The notes under the pieces were generated by a model. That model had not been told where the DNA came from. It was given only the letters and a program-made list of their open reading frames with translations, and did no database searches. A stretch of 64,000 nt of DNA from Tomocerus qinae (lineage: Eukaryota; Arthropoda; Collembola; Entomobryomorpha; Tomoceridae): the NCBI GenBank assembly GCA_020055645.1, contig CM034546.1, forward strand, positions 2,170,001 through 2,234,000. The letters run 5' to 3'. The position numbers were made by a program, and so were the translations under genes. Positions 1 to 11,680 of this stretch are shown piece by piece (positions within the stretch are counted from its first letter, which is position 1; each line of letters starts with the position of its first letter).

Positions 1-2083
1 GTTAGACATCGGCCCCTCCCTGTTAGACATCGGCCTCACCATGATAGACATCGGCCCCTCCCTGTTAGACATCGGCCCCTCCCTGTTAGACATGGGCCCC
101 ACCCTGTTAGGCATCGGCTCCACCCTGATGGACATGAGCCCCTCCTTGTTAGACATCGGCCCCACCCTGTTAGAAATGGGCCCCACCCTGTCAGACATAG
201 GCCCCACCCTGATAGACATGGGCCCCTCCCTGTTAGACATGGGCCCCTCCCTGTTAGACATCGGCCCCACCCCGTTAGACATGGGCCCCACCCTGTTAGG
301 CATCGGCCCCACCCTGTTAGACATCGGCCACTCCCTGTTAGACATCGGCCTCACCATGATAGACATCGGCCCCTCCCTGTTAGACATCGGCCCCTCCCTG
401 TTAGACATCGGCCCCACCCTGTTAGGCATGGGCCCCACCCTGTCAGACATAGGCCCCACCCTGATAGACATGAGCCCCTCCCTGTTAGACATCGGCCTCA
501 CCCTGTTAGACATGGCCCCCACCCTGTTAGACATCGGCCCCACCATGATAAACATGGGCCCCTCCCTCTTAGACATCGGCCCCTCCCTGTTAAACATCGG
601 CCCCACTATGATAGACATCGGCCCCTCCCTGTTAGACATCGGCTACGCCATGTTAGACATCGGCCCCACCCTTATAGACATCGGCCCTCCCTGTTAGACA
701 TCGGCCCCACCCTGTTAGACATGTGCCCCACCCTGTTAGACATCGGCCCCACCCTGTTAGACATCGGCCTCTCCCTGTTAGACATCGGCCCCTCCCTGTT
801 AGACATCGGCCCCACTCTGTTAGACATCGGCCCCTCCCTGTTAAACATCGGCCCCACCATGATAGACATCGGCCCCTCCATGTTAGGCATCGGCTACACC
901 CTGTTAGACATCGGCCCCTCCCTGTTAGACATCGGCCCCACCCTGTTAGGCATGGGCCCCACCCTGTCAGACATAGGCCCCACCCTGATAAACATGAGCC
1001 CCTCCCTGTTAGACATCGGCCTCACCCTGTTAGAAATGACCCCCACCCTGTTAGACATCGGCCCCACCCTGATAAACATGAGCCCCTCCCTGTTAGACAT
1101 CGGCCTCACCCTGTTAGACATGGCCCCCACCCTGTTAGACATCGGCCCCACCCTGATAAACATGGGCCCCTCCCTCTTAGACATCGGCCCCTCCCTGTTA
1201 AACATCGGCCCCACCATGATAGATATCGGCCCCTCCCTGTTAGACATCGGCTACGCCATGTTAGACATGTGCCCCACCCTGTTAGACATCGGCCCCTCCC
1301 TGTTAGACATCGGCCCCTCCCTGTTAAACATCGGCCCCACCATGATAGACATCGGCCCCTCCATGTTAGACTTCGGTTATACCCTGTTAGACATCGGCCT
1401 CACCCTGTTAGACATGGCCCCACCCTGTTAGACATCGGCCCCACCCTGATAGACATGGGCCCCTCCCTGTTAGACATCGGCCCCTCCCTGTTAGACATCG
1501 GCCCCACCCTGTTAGACATCGGCCCCTCCCTGTTAGACATCGGCCCCTCCCTGTTAGGCATTGGCCCCCCTGATTGACATTGCCCCCCCTGGTAGACGTT
1601 GGCCCCTCCCTGTTAGACATCGGCCCCACCATGATAGACATCGGCCCCTCCCTGTTAGACATCGGCTACACCCTGTTAGACATCGGCCCCTCCCTGTTAG
1701 ACATCGGCCCCACCATGATAGACATCGGCCCCTCCCTGTTAGACATCGGCCCCACCCTGTTAGACATCGGCCCCTCCCTGTTAGACATCGGCCCCACCCT
1801 GTTAGACATCGGCCCCTCCCTGTTAGACATCGGCCCCACCCTGTTAGACATGGCCCCCACCCTGTTAGACATCGGCCCCACCCTGATAGACATGGGCCCC
1901 TCCCTGTTAGACATCGGCCCCTCCCTGTTAGACATCGGCCCCTCCCTGTTAGACATCGGCTACACCCTGTTAGACATCGGCCCCTCCCTGTTAGACATCG
2001 GCCCCACCCTGATAGACATGGGCCCCTCCTTGTTAGATATTGGCCCCACCCTGGTAGACATTGGTTCCTGCGTGAAAATTTAA
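1..2083. repeat. 21-bp GC-rich minisatellite array (~99 units)
   Basis: Tandem array of a 21-bp unit (core ctgttagacatcggcccc plus 3 bases) that is already running at base 1, so its left end is outside the window. The unit is a multiple of three, so all frames without a stop stay open for hundreds of codons on both strands: LLDIGPS/LLDIGPT on plus, MSNREGP-type on minus. These are arithmetic by-products, not genes. Single-base losses near 686, 1418 and 1566 break the frames. A higher-order block of about 12 units recurs near 418-660 and 943-1270, the second time with an internal four-unit duplication. It is far more GC-rich than its surroundings. A perfect splice donor in the neighbouring metalloprotease exon points towards it, so it probably sits in an intron. 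Confidence 0.95.
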
Positions 2084-2194
2084 ATATAAAATATTTTTTA
2101 CCACCCTGTACGTATTGAGCAGGGTGGGCCGGGGGGGGCGCCCCACCCTAGGGAGGGGCTTTTTAGTCTGGCCGGTCCTTTGCTCTTTCCTCAC

Positions 2195-3303
2195 CGTCAT
2201 GCTCGGCCCCTAAAGTGTGTCCCAGTTCGTGCACAATGGGGAATACACCTGTAAAGAAGCGACCAATGTCAGTAGCGACGGCCAACGATTTATGATCCCA
2301 AAAGTTGATACCGCATGCCCCATTATGGTAAGCTCTTCCTAGGATGTTTTGGCTGAAGCGGTGTCCCGTTAATAAAACTGCTATGTCGTGCTTAGGCAAA
2401 GTTTTAATATTATTATACATCCAATTGCCAAATACATCCAACATTTGGAACGAATCATACCCATCAGAGGTTTTACTGTATTCTACAAATGGCTGGGAAG
2501 CTGTCGTAGATATTGACATAACTGATGCAATTCTGAATACAATTTTTGGGTCGGAAACAGTATCATAAATAATATTTACTCCATGAAAAAATATCCCAAC
2601 GTAGTCAATAATATCTTTGGTAACACCGTTGAACTCTTTGTATTTCAAATTGTCCATAATTACCAAAATCTCCACCTCGACTTTCACACTTGTCATTGAA
2701 CGTCCCAGAATATTTGGAATTACTTTTCGTCCCGAATCGACATAATCCTTAACCTTTGGAGTTTCACCCTCTATAGATCTTTTACTGTGTATTTTGTCCT
2801 TTTTTACAGCCATTACTTTCATATAACTAGTTTCATCCGTATAAGATTCGTAAGAACTGGAATTTCCAACTGAAGCTATTGAAATGTCCCCAATTGTTCC
2901 CCGGATTTTACGTAATCCCTCTTGAATCGAAAATGCACCATTTAACATTGAATTCAAGTAATGGCCATCTTCAATCTCTTTCAATTCTCCTGGCAATAAT
3001 TTCGTTTCCCGCACTGCCATTTTTTTCTCCACTTCACCCTCAACAACGAAATACCGAAAACTTGGTGAAAATATTGATCGTTGAGGTCTCGAAATTCGAC
3101 CTCCGTAGTCTTGGCCAAAAGCTTGCATTTGTATAGTGTACTCGTCGTCTTGGTTATTGCTGCTTCGTTTTTCACGTTTTGTAAGGCTGAGTATTACTTC
3201 CTCACGTTCTACACAAAATAATTCCTCTGAGCTTGATTTAGGAAGCTTATAACTGTTTCCATTTTTAGCGAATGAGAATGCAGTAACAACTACCACGAAA
3301 GCT
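2195..3303 (-). CDS. Reprolysin-like (M12B) zinc metalloprotease, partial: one internal exon
   Basis: Secreted or membrane zinc endopeptidase of the adamalysin/ADAM/ADAMTS type. The exon encodes a hydrophobic stretch (VVVVTAFSF, the rest of a signal peptide), a propeptide region with basic sites (KREKR, HSKRS), then the catalytic domain starting near EVEILVIMD and ending with the zinc motif HELGHTLGAEHD. All three zinc histidines and the catalytic Glu are present. The open frame runs from 3317 to 2163, but its first codon is TTG, there is no in-frame ATG, and an in-frame stop lies just upstream. A good acceptor (cttctttgttgtacttcag) opens the exon at 3303 and a canonical donor (G|GTGAGG) closes it after HD at 2195. 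The start exon and the exons after the active site were not found; the latter should lie left of the window beyond the minisatellite. Confidence 0.75.
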
Positions 3304-3317
3304 CTGAAGTACAACAA

Positions 3318-4031
3318 AGAAGTGCTAATAACAATTTAAAGATTTTTCAAAACAAAAAATAGGGTGCAGAGGAAAACAGACCTAGTTAATAAAAAAGTTA
3401 ATGAACCGATAGTTGAATGATTTATTGTTTTATTATTCATTTATGAATATATTTAACGACCTATTTGAGTATTTCATTCTATGGTTTGTGTTAAAGACCC
3501 GTGCGTTCGTTGGTATACATATTTAGACATAAATTATACCAACCTACTTCCGATATATTTTCAAATACAATTACAGATATAGTTTTGGTTGTGATACAAT
3601 TTAGTTTAGTTACATTACGCAGCCTAATTTCATGTTGTTACTGTCGGATTCCATAAAATATTTATGATAAAACTGTAATTTTTTAAAGTAGGTCGCCTTA
3701 ATTTTCTAAAACTTTAGACTGTTTTAATTGACATTCTTATTCTATATACTTAGAAACTGTGCATTGTTCATAGTGTATCGGTTCACGGTTCTCAACAAGT
3801 ATAAGTTTGTAGAACCCAGGGAAGATGGGTCTATCTTCCACTTTAACGTTAGAAGTTGATGTTAATGGTTTACTTTGACTCGTGAAAACATAATTACACT
3901 CATAATATCTGTTTAGCCGAATTAGCCATGAATTAGTTAATTTACATTAAAACATTCATGACATTTAAAATATGTCGACGTGAAAATCTTACGGCTTAAT
4001 AAATTTTCAAATACTGTGTGGTAGAACAGAA
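3318..4031. other. Intergenic or 5' intron, no gene seen
   Basis: AT-rich DNA. It may hold the missing first exon of the metalloprotease, but no ATG with a phase-2 donor stands out. No repeat recognised. Confidence 0.5.
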
Positions 4032-4128
4032 CCCATAGTCACTTTGGCTTGGTGGAACACAAATAGCATTCTGATTCTGACTCTTCAATGCGTGCTTCCA
4101 CTACTGCCAATTCGAGTCTTTGGCTGAG
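4032..4128 (+). repeat. tRNA-like sequence, copy 1 (degenerate)
   Basis: Shares most of its length with the better copy at 20967-21050: an A-box-like ttggcttggtgg, then gtgcttccact, then a B-box-like aattcgagtct. It is followed by the same tail, tgaaatggccgagggctgtt, which itself resembles a tRNA-Leu/Ser A box. The acceptor stem is decayed. Probably the head of a tRNA-derived short interspersed element. Confidence 0.4.
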
Positions 4129-4951
4129 TGAAATGGCCGAGGGCTGTTCAAGGCGACTTTTTTCACTTGGCCTTATCCAGTTTTGTGTATTTGAAGGATA
4201 TCCAAATTCAACTTAATTGTCTGATATATAATAATATAAAACGTTGGTTTTATAGTAAAACTTTTATCTCTGGTAAAAAATCACAAAAATTTTGTTCCAT
4301 TTAAGAATACTTTGTCGCCCTTTTTCTGAATTTCTTTTGGCTACTGGCGTTGTAAAAATGATGGGGGAAAATTTACCGTTATGTACGATTGATATTACAG
4401 AATGACACATCACTCATGGAATAACATAACATTCATTTATTATTTAAACGGTAAATCCAAATTTGCATCCATATAATGTGGATTGTGACGCAGGTTTACG
4501 TTTACACTATAGGATAGTTATAATGCTAGCAAAGCCTAAAGCCTGATTTAGAGGTCCACAATAGTAAATGAACACGGTCGTCTCTAAATAATGGTTTAGA
4601 CTCAAAACACACGGCCGTCTCAACAAACCACTACTACTATTACTCGTAGTTGGAATTTACCACAGTATTGATAATCAACCTCCAAATCTCTACAATTTTC
4701 TTATTTTGCTACAGAGTGACTATCCGAAGTATCCACTGTTTACCTCCATTTTCGTTCCAGTTTTTCTCACTTAGATCCCTACGCATTTGGTTCCCCAAAG
4801 CTAAATTTGACTCTGTTGTTTGTTAAGCGTGCGTTAGCCAAATTAAATTTCCATATTTATGGTCGTGCATTATATGTGGTGTTGTTGACACTTTAAACAT
4901 CGCTTTTTGAACACACATAAACGTGCATTTAGGAAAATAATTATAATTAAA
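4129..4951. other. Intergenic, upstream of first small secreted gene
   Basis: AT-rich. Contains two short cggccgtct-type motifs (4573-4622) that also occur inside the foldback element at 8.4-9.2 kb. No clear TATA box and no gene. Confidence 0.5.
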
Positions 4952-5682
4952 ATGTTTAATTATGAAAAGAAAATCGCGCAGACACTTCTGATTTGCTCAA
5001 TGATAGCAAATGCAGGTGTGAGTCATCTCTTTGAAGTTTGAATCGCAATCTTAACGTAAGTTGTATTTTTACTGATATAATGATTTACGATAGAACTTTT
5101 TATGTATCGCTGTAGGGATCTAAGGAAATGCCTGCCGTAAATGAAGTGCTTCTTGATCTTCCATATGAGAATAAGGTAATTCAATGCAATAACATTTTGA
5201 TTCGTTAAAAAATACTTGAAAAATGTTTCATGAATGTAATTGGTGAAGTCATGTAGTCAATAAATTAATGTGATTTGTTTGTCCAGTCAAGAAATACAAG
5301 ATTTAATGTAGGAAGACGTGCCAGACAAGATGATGATGAAAATGATGAGGATGACGATGACTCTCCGGGATTGATACAAAAAATTCAAACGGGATTCAAA
5401 AAAGCTATGTCTAATGCTTGGAATGGAACTATGACTTCTGTTTTTGGAAAACTCTATTCGAAAAAACCTGATAAGGATTCAGAAAGTGGATTTTTGGACA
5501 AAATGATCCAATCGCCGTGGTTTCAACCCATATTTAATCAGGTCGTCACTAGACTGGCTGGGACCGACATTGAAGAATTAAGCAAATTAAACGGAAGAAC
5601 AAGAAGTCCAAATAATGCGACTAAAACGGCAGTTGAGGATAATGAAAGCATTGATGATATTGAAGAAGACAGAGAGGATTGA
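4952..5682 (+). CDS. Small secreted acidic protein, 173 aa, three exons
   Basis: Exons 4952-5017, 5116-5175 and 5287-5682, joined by two phase-0 GT-AG introns (donors GTGAGT and GTAATT, acceptors TGTAG and GTCCAG). Exon 1 encodes a signal peptide (MFNYEKKIAQTLLICSMIAN). Exon 2 encodes 20 residues. Exon 3 starts SRNTRFNVGRRARQ, a possible dibasic processing site, then a strongly acidic run (DDDENDEDDDD), then an amphipathic part (LIQKIQTGFKKAMSNAWNG), ending acidic at EEDRED. There are no cysteines after the signal peptide. A polyadenylation signal AATAAA lies at 5748. The family is not recognised. The next gene downstream has the same architecture. Confidence 0.75.
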
Positions 5683-6656
5683 TTTTTAATTTTGTAATTA
5701 AAGAAGTAACTGCAAGACATGGAAATGTAGCACAGTAACATTTAGCAAATAAATACTATGCATGTTTAGTATTTAGTTAACGTAGGTAGGTGTACTCTTT
5801 ACGGATACGGATTTGTAATACTTTGTTCGGTTAGAAAAAACAATTTCTAATTCTGATTGAAGTTATACAAGTAGCATGGTAACTGCAATGCAACTTTGTA
5901 ATGCAAGATTAAAAGAATGAGTAAATACTATCCAAATATAAATAATAATCACCGCGACAATTAGATAATAGTTAGAAAAGTAATGCAGTAATTGTATTAT
6001 GTCACATAATAGTATTGTTTTACTGCAACAACATGATTTCCATAGACTTAGTAAGCAGATTGTTTACGCCAACATAAAAGTGCATTGCAAACCAAAATGA
6101 TACTGTAGCCAGGTCATGACATGACTGTGGCACAATATCATTCAGGACGAATGGAAGTAGTGTGAGCTTATTGACATCGTGGTACACTGGATGGAAATAC
6201 AACAACATGTCTAACTACAAAATTATTCCTGAGATTCTATAAATAATTTATGAACTGCATCTGTTCTGGTTCATCGTCCACCATATTAACAAATACTACG
6301 CTTTAGCTAATTAATGAGAACAGCAATAAAGTCTGAACATCTGGAGTTGAAATCTATGGATTACTTATTAAATGAGTAAAAATTATGTAATCGCTAAGCA
6401 TTATGCTAAGCTAAGAATTATGTAATCAGCCATTAGCCGTATGACCCAATCTGAATGTAAGTTGCTTGACTACTCAACGCTTCAATGAATAAATCTAATT
6501 TGTTTACTTGCAAATAAGTATCATGTTGCTATTTTGACCGCATCCAAGACCTGGCCTGTTAATAAAACTATACAACTAATCTTATTCTCAGTCATTTGAA
6601 ACGTTTACACTTATGCTGTGAAAGTGTTCATATTCCAGAGTCTAGTCATCACAAAA
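5683..6656. other. Intergenic between the two small secreted genes
   Basis: AT-rich 3' flank and spacer. The AATAAA at 5748 probably ends the first gene. No coding exon or named repeat seen. Confidence 0.5.
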
Positions 6657-7297
6657 ATGTTTAGTGAAAATTTTTTTGTACTTTTGTGTTTCATAGTAAG
6701 TAATAAGAATATTAATATTTACAATATTTAAATATAATGGATACCCCGTAATCTATAATTGTCTAGAATGCTTCAAGTATTTAAAAAAATATTTTTCTCC
6801 GTAGACATTAACTACACCATTTCCGGTTGCTCAAGAAGTTACTGTTGAAATAATAAAGCCTGAATTGACAGCAGAAATCAAGGTACAAGAGTAAATATTT
6901 TTTAATAGTTAAAATTGACAAACAAAACGAAAAGATAATGAGGAAAGGTAAATTGAATTTATAATTTGCATGATTCAATTAGGCAAATGTAATAAAGTCT
7001 CCTAAACAAGACGAAGACGGCGGTGGTGGGGACGATGGCGGTGCTGCGGGTGGACTGGACGGAATTGGGAACAATCTTAACCAAATAGCTTCTGGAGTAA
7101 CTTCTGGAAATCTTGGATCGATTTTTGGTGGATCTGCGAGTTTTATTAGCGATAGTGGAACTAGGGAGCAAGTTACTGGACTCTTAAGCCAATTGAGTAA
7201 AACTTTAAACCAAATTATATCACAGGGTATAAGCCAACTTACAGGTGGAGCAAATCGAGCTAGTACACAACGATCCGTCACTGCAGCTTCTACTTAA
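6657..7297 (+). CDS. Small secreted Gly/Asp-rich protein, 143 aa, three exons
   Basis: Exons 6657-6695, 6805-6882 and 6983-7297, again with two phase-0 introns (donors GTAAGT and GTACAA). Exon 1 (MFSENFFVLLCFI) plus the start of exon 2 (TLTTPFPVA) form a signal peptide. Exon 2 continues QEVTVEIIKPELTAEIK. Exon 3 has an acidic/Gly stretch (QDEDGGGGDDGGAAGG), then a Ser/Gln/Leu-rich amphipathic part (QVTGLLSQLSKTLNQII), and ends at TAA 7297. There are no cysteines after the signal peptide. Exon order, intron phase and the acidic-then-amphipathic layout match the gene at 4952-5682, so the two are probably diverged tandem duplicates. Function unknown. Confidence 0.75.
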
Positions 7298-8169
7298 GGC
7301 CTTGTCAAGAATCCACTTTGAAGACTATGAAATGCTACTTCAACCTAATTGAAACATTGAAAGGAGGTCATCATTGTTAATTCGTGAATGAACAAAATAC
7401 TATAACCACATCACCAACACCAAAATTCATAAATAATACAGAAAAATATGTGAAACTTTGTGATCTGCGATTATATAAAACTATCAGAACTAAACATAAT
7501 TATGTTTTTATACTAGACAACTCAGGGCATAACATAAATGCTAAGTAAAGACAACAAAATGGGATAAACCTTATTTTTAAGCTATTCTTCTAATTTAACT
7601 CACTTTCGTTCTCTTTTCTATGCAAATATATTCATTCAGTTTGCATGGGCAAGTCAATCTCAGTCACATACTTAAAGGACAGTTAACTTCAACAAATTTT
7701 TTATATAGAAATTAACAAAATGCCAGTTTCTCGTATTTGAACCAAGGTAGACGTATTTATACGTAATTTAATAAACTGAAATAATATCAACAATATACCT
7801 TTCTGTATGTAATAATTGGTGCAATTAGTAAGCCTGCTTAGTCTCACAGATGTAGTATCCATCAGTGAATCAGTTCGTCAGCTCCATCAGTTGAATTACC
7901 ATTATAATAATATTGTATGTTTAGCTGAATGAACCGTGTCCAATATTTTAATGGTGACAAAAATGTCGCGTCGGGAGTCGAATGAATGCATTGGCCTTTT
8001 AATAAACACTCGATTATCGACTCACTTAAACATGGGCAAAGGTAAAAACATTATCGTATTTTAATAAGTAGGTTTAAGCATGGTTTTTAATGATGTACAA
8101 TTTTATTGGTTTTCAAATAATACCCAAAAGGTATAGCTGTTCGGTATCATTATTATTTTAGACAGCAAC
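7298..8169. other. Intergenic
   Basis: AT-rich. A fragment near 7960-8030 (cactcgattatcgac) resembles part of the direct repeats that flank the foldback element. No gene seen. Confidence 0.45.
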
Positions 8170-9430
8170 TTTAGCAAATAAAGAATTGTCTTCCACTTCA
8201 CTAAGCATATCTATTTAATATTTTTTCTCTTTTATGAAAACCACCAAATGTTTTAACATTTACCACAGTGAGTTACAGAATGTCGTGGTCAACAACGAAA
8301 TCGTCTTCATTCATTATTAATAATCGATTATCGACATACTTAAGCAAATAAAATATGGAATATATTTAACGGGTCAATGAAATAATTTAAATAGTCAATG
8401 AATAATGATTTAATCGGTAAATGCTGAAGATTTAAATGGAGATAATTTGAAAAAGTCAATACAAACGCTGAATGGGTAAATGGCAGTTGGTTTTACATAG
8501 AAACCTTAGAGCATACCCAAAAAACAGTAAGAGACGGCCGTCTGAGAGTTTGAGATAGCAAAATTATGTCAATTTGTTGAACGATAAGACCAAGGTTGAG
8601 GTTAGGTGTCAAAGTGAAGGGAAGTGAACGACACAATTCTCCACTATTTTGGGCCAGTAACCACACTATCTTCCAATGGCTTCACAATTAATTTATAGTT
8701 CCAATTCGGAAACCGAAAACAGTCCCCCGAAGATAATTTCACTGTGATCACGGCAATATTTCTCAACTGCCCTGTAGTTGGAACAGCGATATTTTTGGAA
8801 TATCATAAGCGAACAAATAACGACAATATAGTTAACACAAGTGACATGACATAATATTGCCGTGATCACAGTGAAATTTTCTTCGGGGGACTGTTTTCGG
8901 TTTTCGAATTGGAACTATAAATTAATTGTGAAGCCATTGGAAGATAGTGTGGTTACTGGCCCAAAATAGTGGAGAATTGTGTCGTTCACTTCCCTTCACT
9001 TTGACACCTAACCTCAACCTTGGTCTTATCGTTCAACAAATTGACATAATTTTGCTATCTCAAACTCTCAGACGGCCGTCTCTTACTGTTTTTTGGGTAT
9101 GCTCTAAGGTTTCTATGTAAAACCAACTGCCATTTACCCATTCAGCGTTTGTATTGACTTTTTCAAATTATCTCCATTTAAATCTTCAGCATTTACCGAT
9201 TAAATCATTATTCATTGACTATTTAAATTATTTCATTGACCCATTAAATAGCATCCATAAAATATTGTCTTCGACTTCACTAAGCATATCTATTTAACAA
9301 TTTTTTCTCCTTTATGAAAACCACGTCCAGCAAATGTTTCAACATTTGCCCCAGTGAGTTACAGAATGTCGTGTTCAACAACGAAATCGTCTTTATTCAG
9401 TATCAATAATCGATTATCGACATACTTTAA
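8170..9430. repeat. Direct repeats (~175 bp) flanking the foldback
   Basis: About 8170-8345 and 9257-9430 are same-orientation copies: both run from attgtctt through cttcactaagcatatctatttaa and cagtgagttacagaatgtcgtg to ataatcgattatcgacatact. A further decayed copy lies near 11990-12145. The flanking direct repeats around the foldback look like terminal repeats of one composite unit, or a tandem duplication split by the insertion. Confidence 0.7.
8363..9249. repeat. Long foldback element, ~398-bp arms, 92-bp loop
   Basis: Left arm 8363-8760 and right arm 8853-9249 are near-perfect inverted copies around a loop at 8761-8852. Outer ends read atttaa(c/t)gggtcaatg on both sides. The arms hold a palindromic agacggccgtct. 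No ORF inside. This has the form of a foldback or non-autonomous terminal-inverted-repeat transposon, or a palindromic duplication. Confidence 0.85.
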
Positions 9431-9606
9431 AATACACAAGCATGAATACAATGTTAATTCAACCCATACATACTTATTGGCTTAAGATAAGTGCTATTAC
9501 ACTTTATAACTTATAGTACGTCAGTAACTACTAATACGAGTAATTCAGTAACCCTGGCTGATATTATTCATCACAACAAATTAAACATGCGATAAAATGT
9601 TGGAGC

Positions 9607-9614
9607 TATATAAG
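9607..9614 (+). promoter_or_regulatory. TATA box candidate for the receptor gene
   Basis: TATATAAG about 200 bases before the receptor start codon, leaving a 5' UTR of roughly 175 bases. Confidence 0.4.
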
Positions 9615-9814
9615 AACTAGCTAAGAACAATATTGTATTTTCCAGTCTTACATTATTATATTGTTTAAGTATCTGTTTAATTTTTAAGTAAACTTTTCTT
9701 TTTTGTGTGTACCTGTAATGAACAGAAGGATTTAACTAACGATTTACTTTGAAAAATACAATTTCCAACCACTGTCTCAAGTTTTCTCCTATCATTAACC
9801 CTATTAAATAAAAT

Positions 9815-11680
9815 ATGCAACTAAATAGGCAACTCAGATTTTATTTTTTCTTACAATTTTTCGACAACTTTGCCTTTACCTTCTGCATTAGAAATTTATC
9901 TTCATTTAGCAACTGCGATTTCAATTTAATTCGATTCAGAGGATCGCTGTGGCATGACAATTTTCTGATAGCCAACCAAAATCACCAGCCTTGGACAATC
10001 GCAAGCTCTGACTACAATAAAACTCTTTTCGGTAGAGATGAAGACAATCCGCAAATAATAGCAAACAGTCCTTGCAGCATTAATATTCTTTTGGAACCTG
10101 ACGGATCGTTTAAATATTTGGCTCAATATTTTGGACAGGAAGTGAATCGTCTTGCATCGCAATTTATAATTGTAAGTGAAATCGGCCAATCAACTTTAGT
10201 TTCTGTTAACCATGGTAATGAAGTCATTGAATGGTTCAAAAAGGAGTCTGATCGTGGAATCTACTGGATCATTATTAAAGATGCCTCAAACTTTTCAGTC
10301 TGGACCCTGCAATTGTATAATCGACAAATGCCGTTGTTTGTGAAAATTGAATCATACGTGTCTGAAAATAATTGGATAAACATTTGGGAAAAGCTAAATG
10401 GGAATCTTCATGGGAGTAATGTCGCAGCAGTAAATCCATACTACAGTGGAAAAAGTGAAACAATGAGTAGGAAAGAATGTTCTTATTCAACATACGTAAT
10501 GACAAAACATTCTGCCCAATGTTGGCATTACCCCAGATTAACGGAATTAATGGCAAATAAATTAAATTTTTCAGCCATATACATGCGTAAGATTAATGAC
10601 GCAAGTCTCACTTACGTGGCAGTAATTGAAATTAGCTATAGATCCTTTGGAAATAATAATAGACTTTTAGAAAGATTCATTTCAAGTGAAATAAAGGACT
10701 TTCCAATATATTGCGAAGCCAAAGAGTCTTTTCTGGATGTGCCATTATCAGTTTTTGTACAGAATACGTTCGATCACTGCAGTTGGATATTGATATTCGT
10801 CTTCTTTCCACTTGCAAATATAATTTTAATTTTTACAAAAGACCCCAACCATCGTATTGGTAAAAATGTATTAACTGCTATAATATTAACAGTGGCTGTT
10901 CTACTTCGGCAGTCGTCGCTCGTTTACAGGAAACATTTTATTTCACTCACTATCTTATTAATGGCAATTGTAATTACAACTTTATACGAAACTTACATGA
11001 CGAGTAATGTTATTGTTCCGCCGGATAAAAAAATATTCTCTAACTTAAAAGAATTGGTAGAAAACGGGTACAAATATGTAAATCACATTGACAGAAAGTT
11101 TTCAACAAATGTATTTAAGACGTATGGAATTTTAGACAAATTGAACTGCAGCACTTATGATTATTTTTTAGAAAAAGGAATACAATCCTCGGTATCAAAA
11201 TTGAGGCGTCAGAATATCTATGTCAATGTTCTCACAAATTTGTCTACGAAATTAATGTTTTCAGCTTCAAAGGACATAAAAGTGTTTCGTTTATATGAAA
11301 TGCACAAGTCATCTCCTCATGCAAAATGTCATACTGCTAAAGAGTCAATGTCATCAGTCCCTGTTGCTTGGATATATTATTTTACATTTAGACATAAATT
11401 TAAATCAATTGGCTGCCATTTATTTGAGCAAGGCTTCTTTAAAATGTGGTACCAACATTCTATCTATAAAAGAGGACACAAGTCTAAAATATGGAAATCA
11501 GATATTCAATACGAAGAATCAAGACCGAAGGGAATAAGCCTGCAGATGAAAATCCATACTATTTTTATTTTATATGGTTATTTTCTTCTAGGATGTTTTA
11601 CTTGCTTACTCGTTGAAAATTTAATCGGTTTGAAGAAAGTCATTTCACTTTATACTTTCTATTTTAAACAACTGAAATGA
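9815..11680 (+). CDS. Divergent ionotropic (glutamate-like) receptor, 621 aa, intronless
   Basis: Probable chemosensory ion-channel subunit of the arthropod ionotropic receptor family, in the plasma membrane of sensory neurons. Residues 1-25 form a hydrophobic leader. A long extracellular region follows to about residue 318. The membrane core holds M1 (CSWILIFVFFPLANIILIF, about 322-340), a pore-region/M2 segment (VLTAIILTVAVLLRQSSLVY) and a further hydrophobic stretch ending TTLYETYMTSNVIVPP. The second ligand-binding half spans about 410-575, and the last membrane segment (TIFILYGYFLLGCFTCLL) lies about 583-600. This order and the 620-residue length fit divergent single-exon IRs. The classical glutamate-binding Arg/Thr/Asp set is not evident, so the ligand cannot be guessed. 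AATAAA lies at 11726. Confidence 0.75.
   Translation: MQLNRQLRFYFFLQFFDNFAFTFCIRNLSSFSNCDFNLIRFRGSLWHDNFLIANQNHQPWTIASSDYNKTLFGRDEDNPQIIANSPCSINILLEPDGSFKYLAQYFGQEVNRLASQFIIVSEIGQSTLVSVNHGNEVIEWFKKESDRGIYWIIIKDASNFSVWTLQLYNRQMPLFVKIESYVSENNWINIWEKLNGNLHGSNVAAVNPYYSGKSETMSRKECSYSTYVMTKHSAQCWHYPRLTELMANKLNFSAIYMRKINDASLTYVAVIEISYRSFGNNNRLLERFISSEIKDFPIYCEAKESFLDVPLSVFVQNTFDHCSWILIFVFFPLANIILIFTKDPNHRIGKNVLTAIILTVAVLLRQSSLVYRKHFISLTILLMAIVITTLYETYMTSNVIVPPDKKIFSNLKELVENGYKYVNHIDRKFSTNVFKTYGILDKLNCSTYDYFLEKGIQSSVSKLRRQNIYVNVLTNLSTKLMFSASKDIKVFRLYEMHKSSPHAKCHTAKESMSSVPVAWIYYFTFRHKFKSIGCHLFEQGFFKMWYQHSIYKRGHKSKIWKSDIQYEESRPKGISLQMKIHTIFILYGYFLLGCFTCLLVENLIGLKKVISLYTFYFKQLK

Noticed and set aside
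41..2118. Long ORFs of LLDIGPS-type or MSNREGP-type repeats on both strands
   Set aside because: They follow from a 21-bp repeat unit without stops in several frames; they overlap on both strands and break at single-base losses. No start context or splice support.
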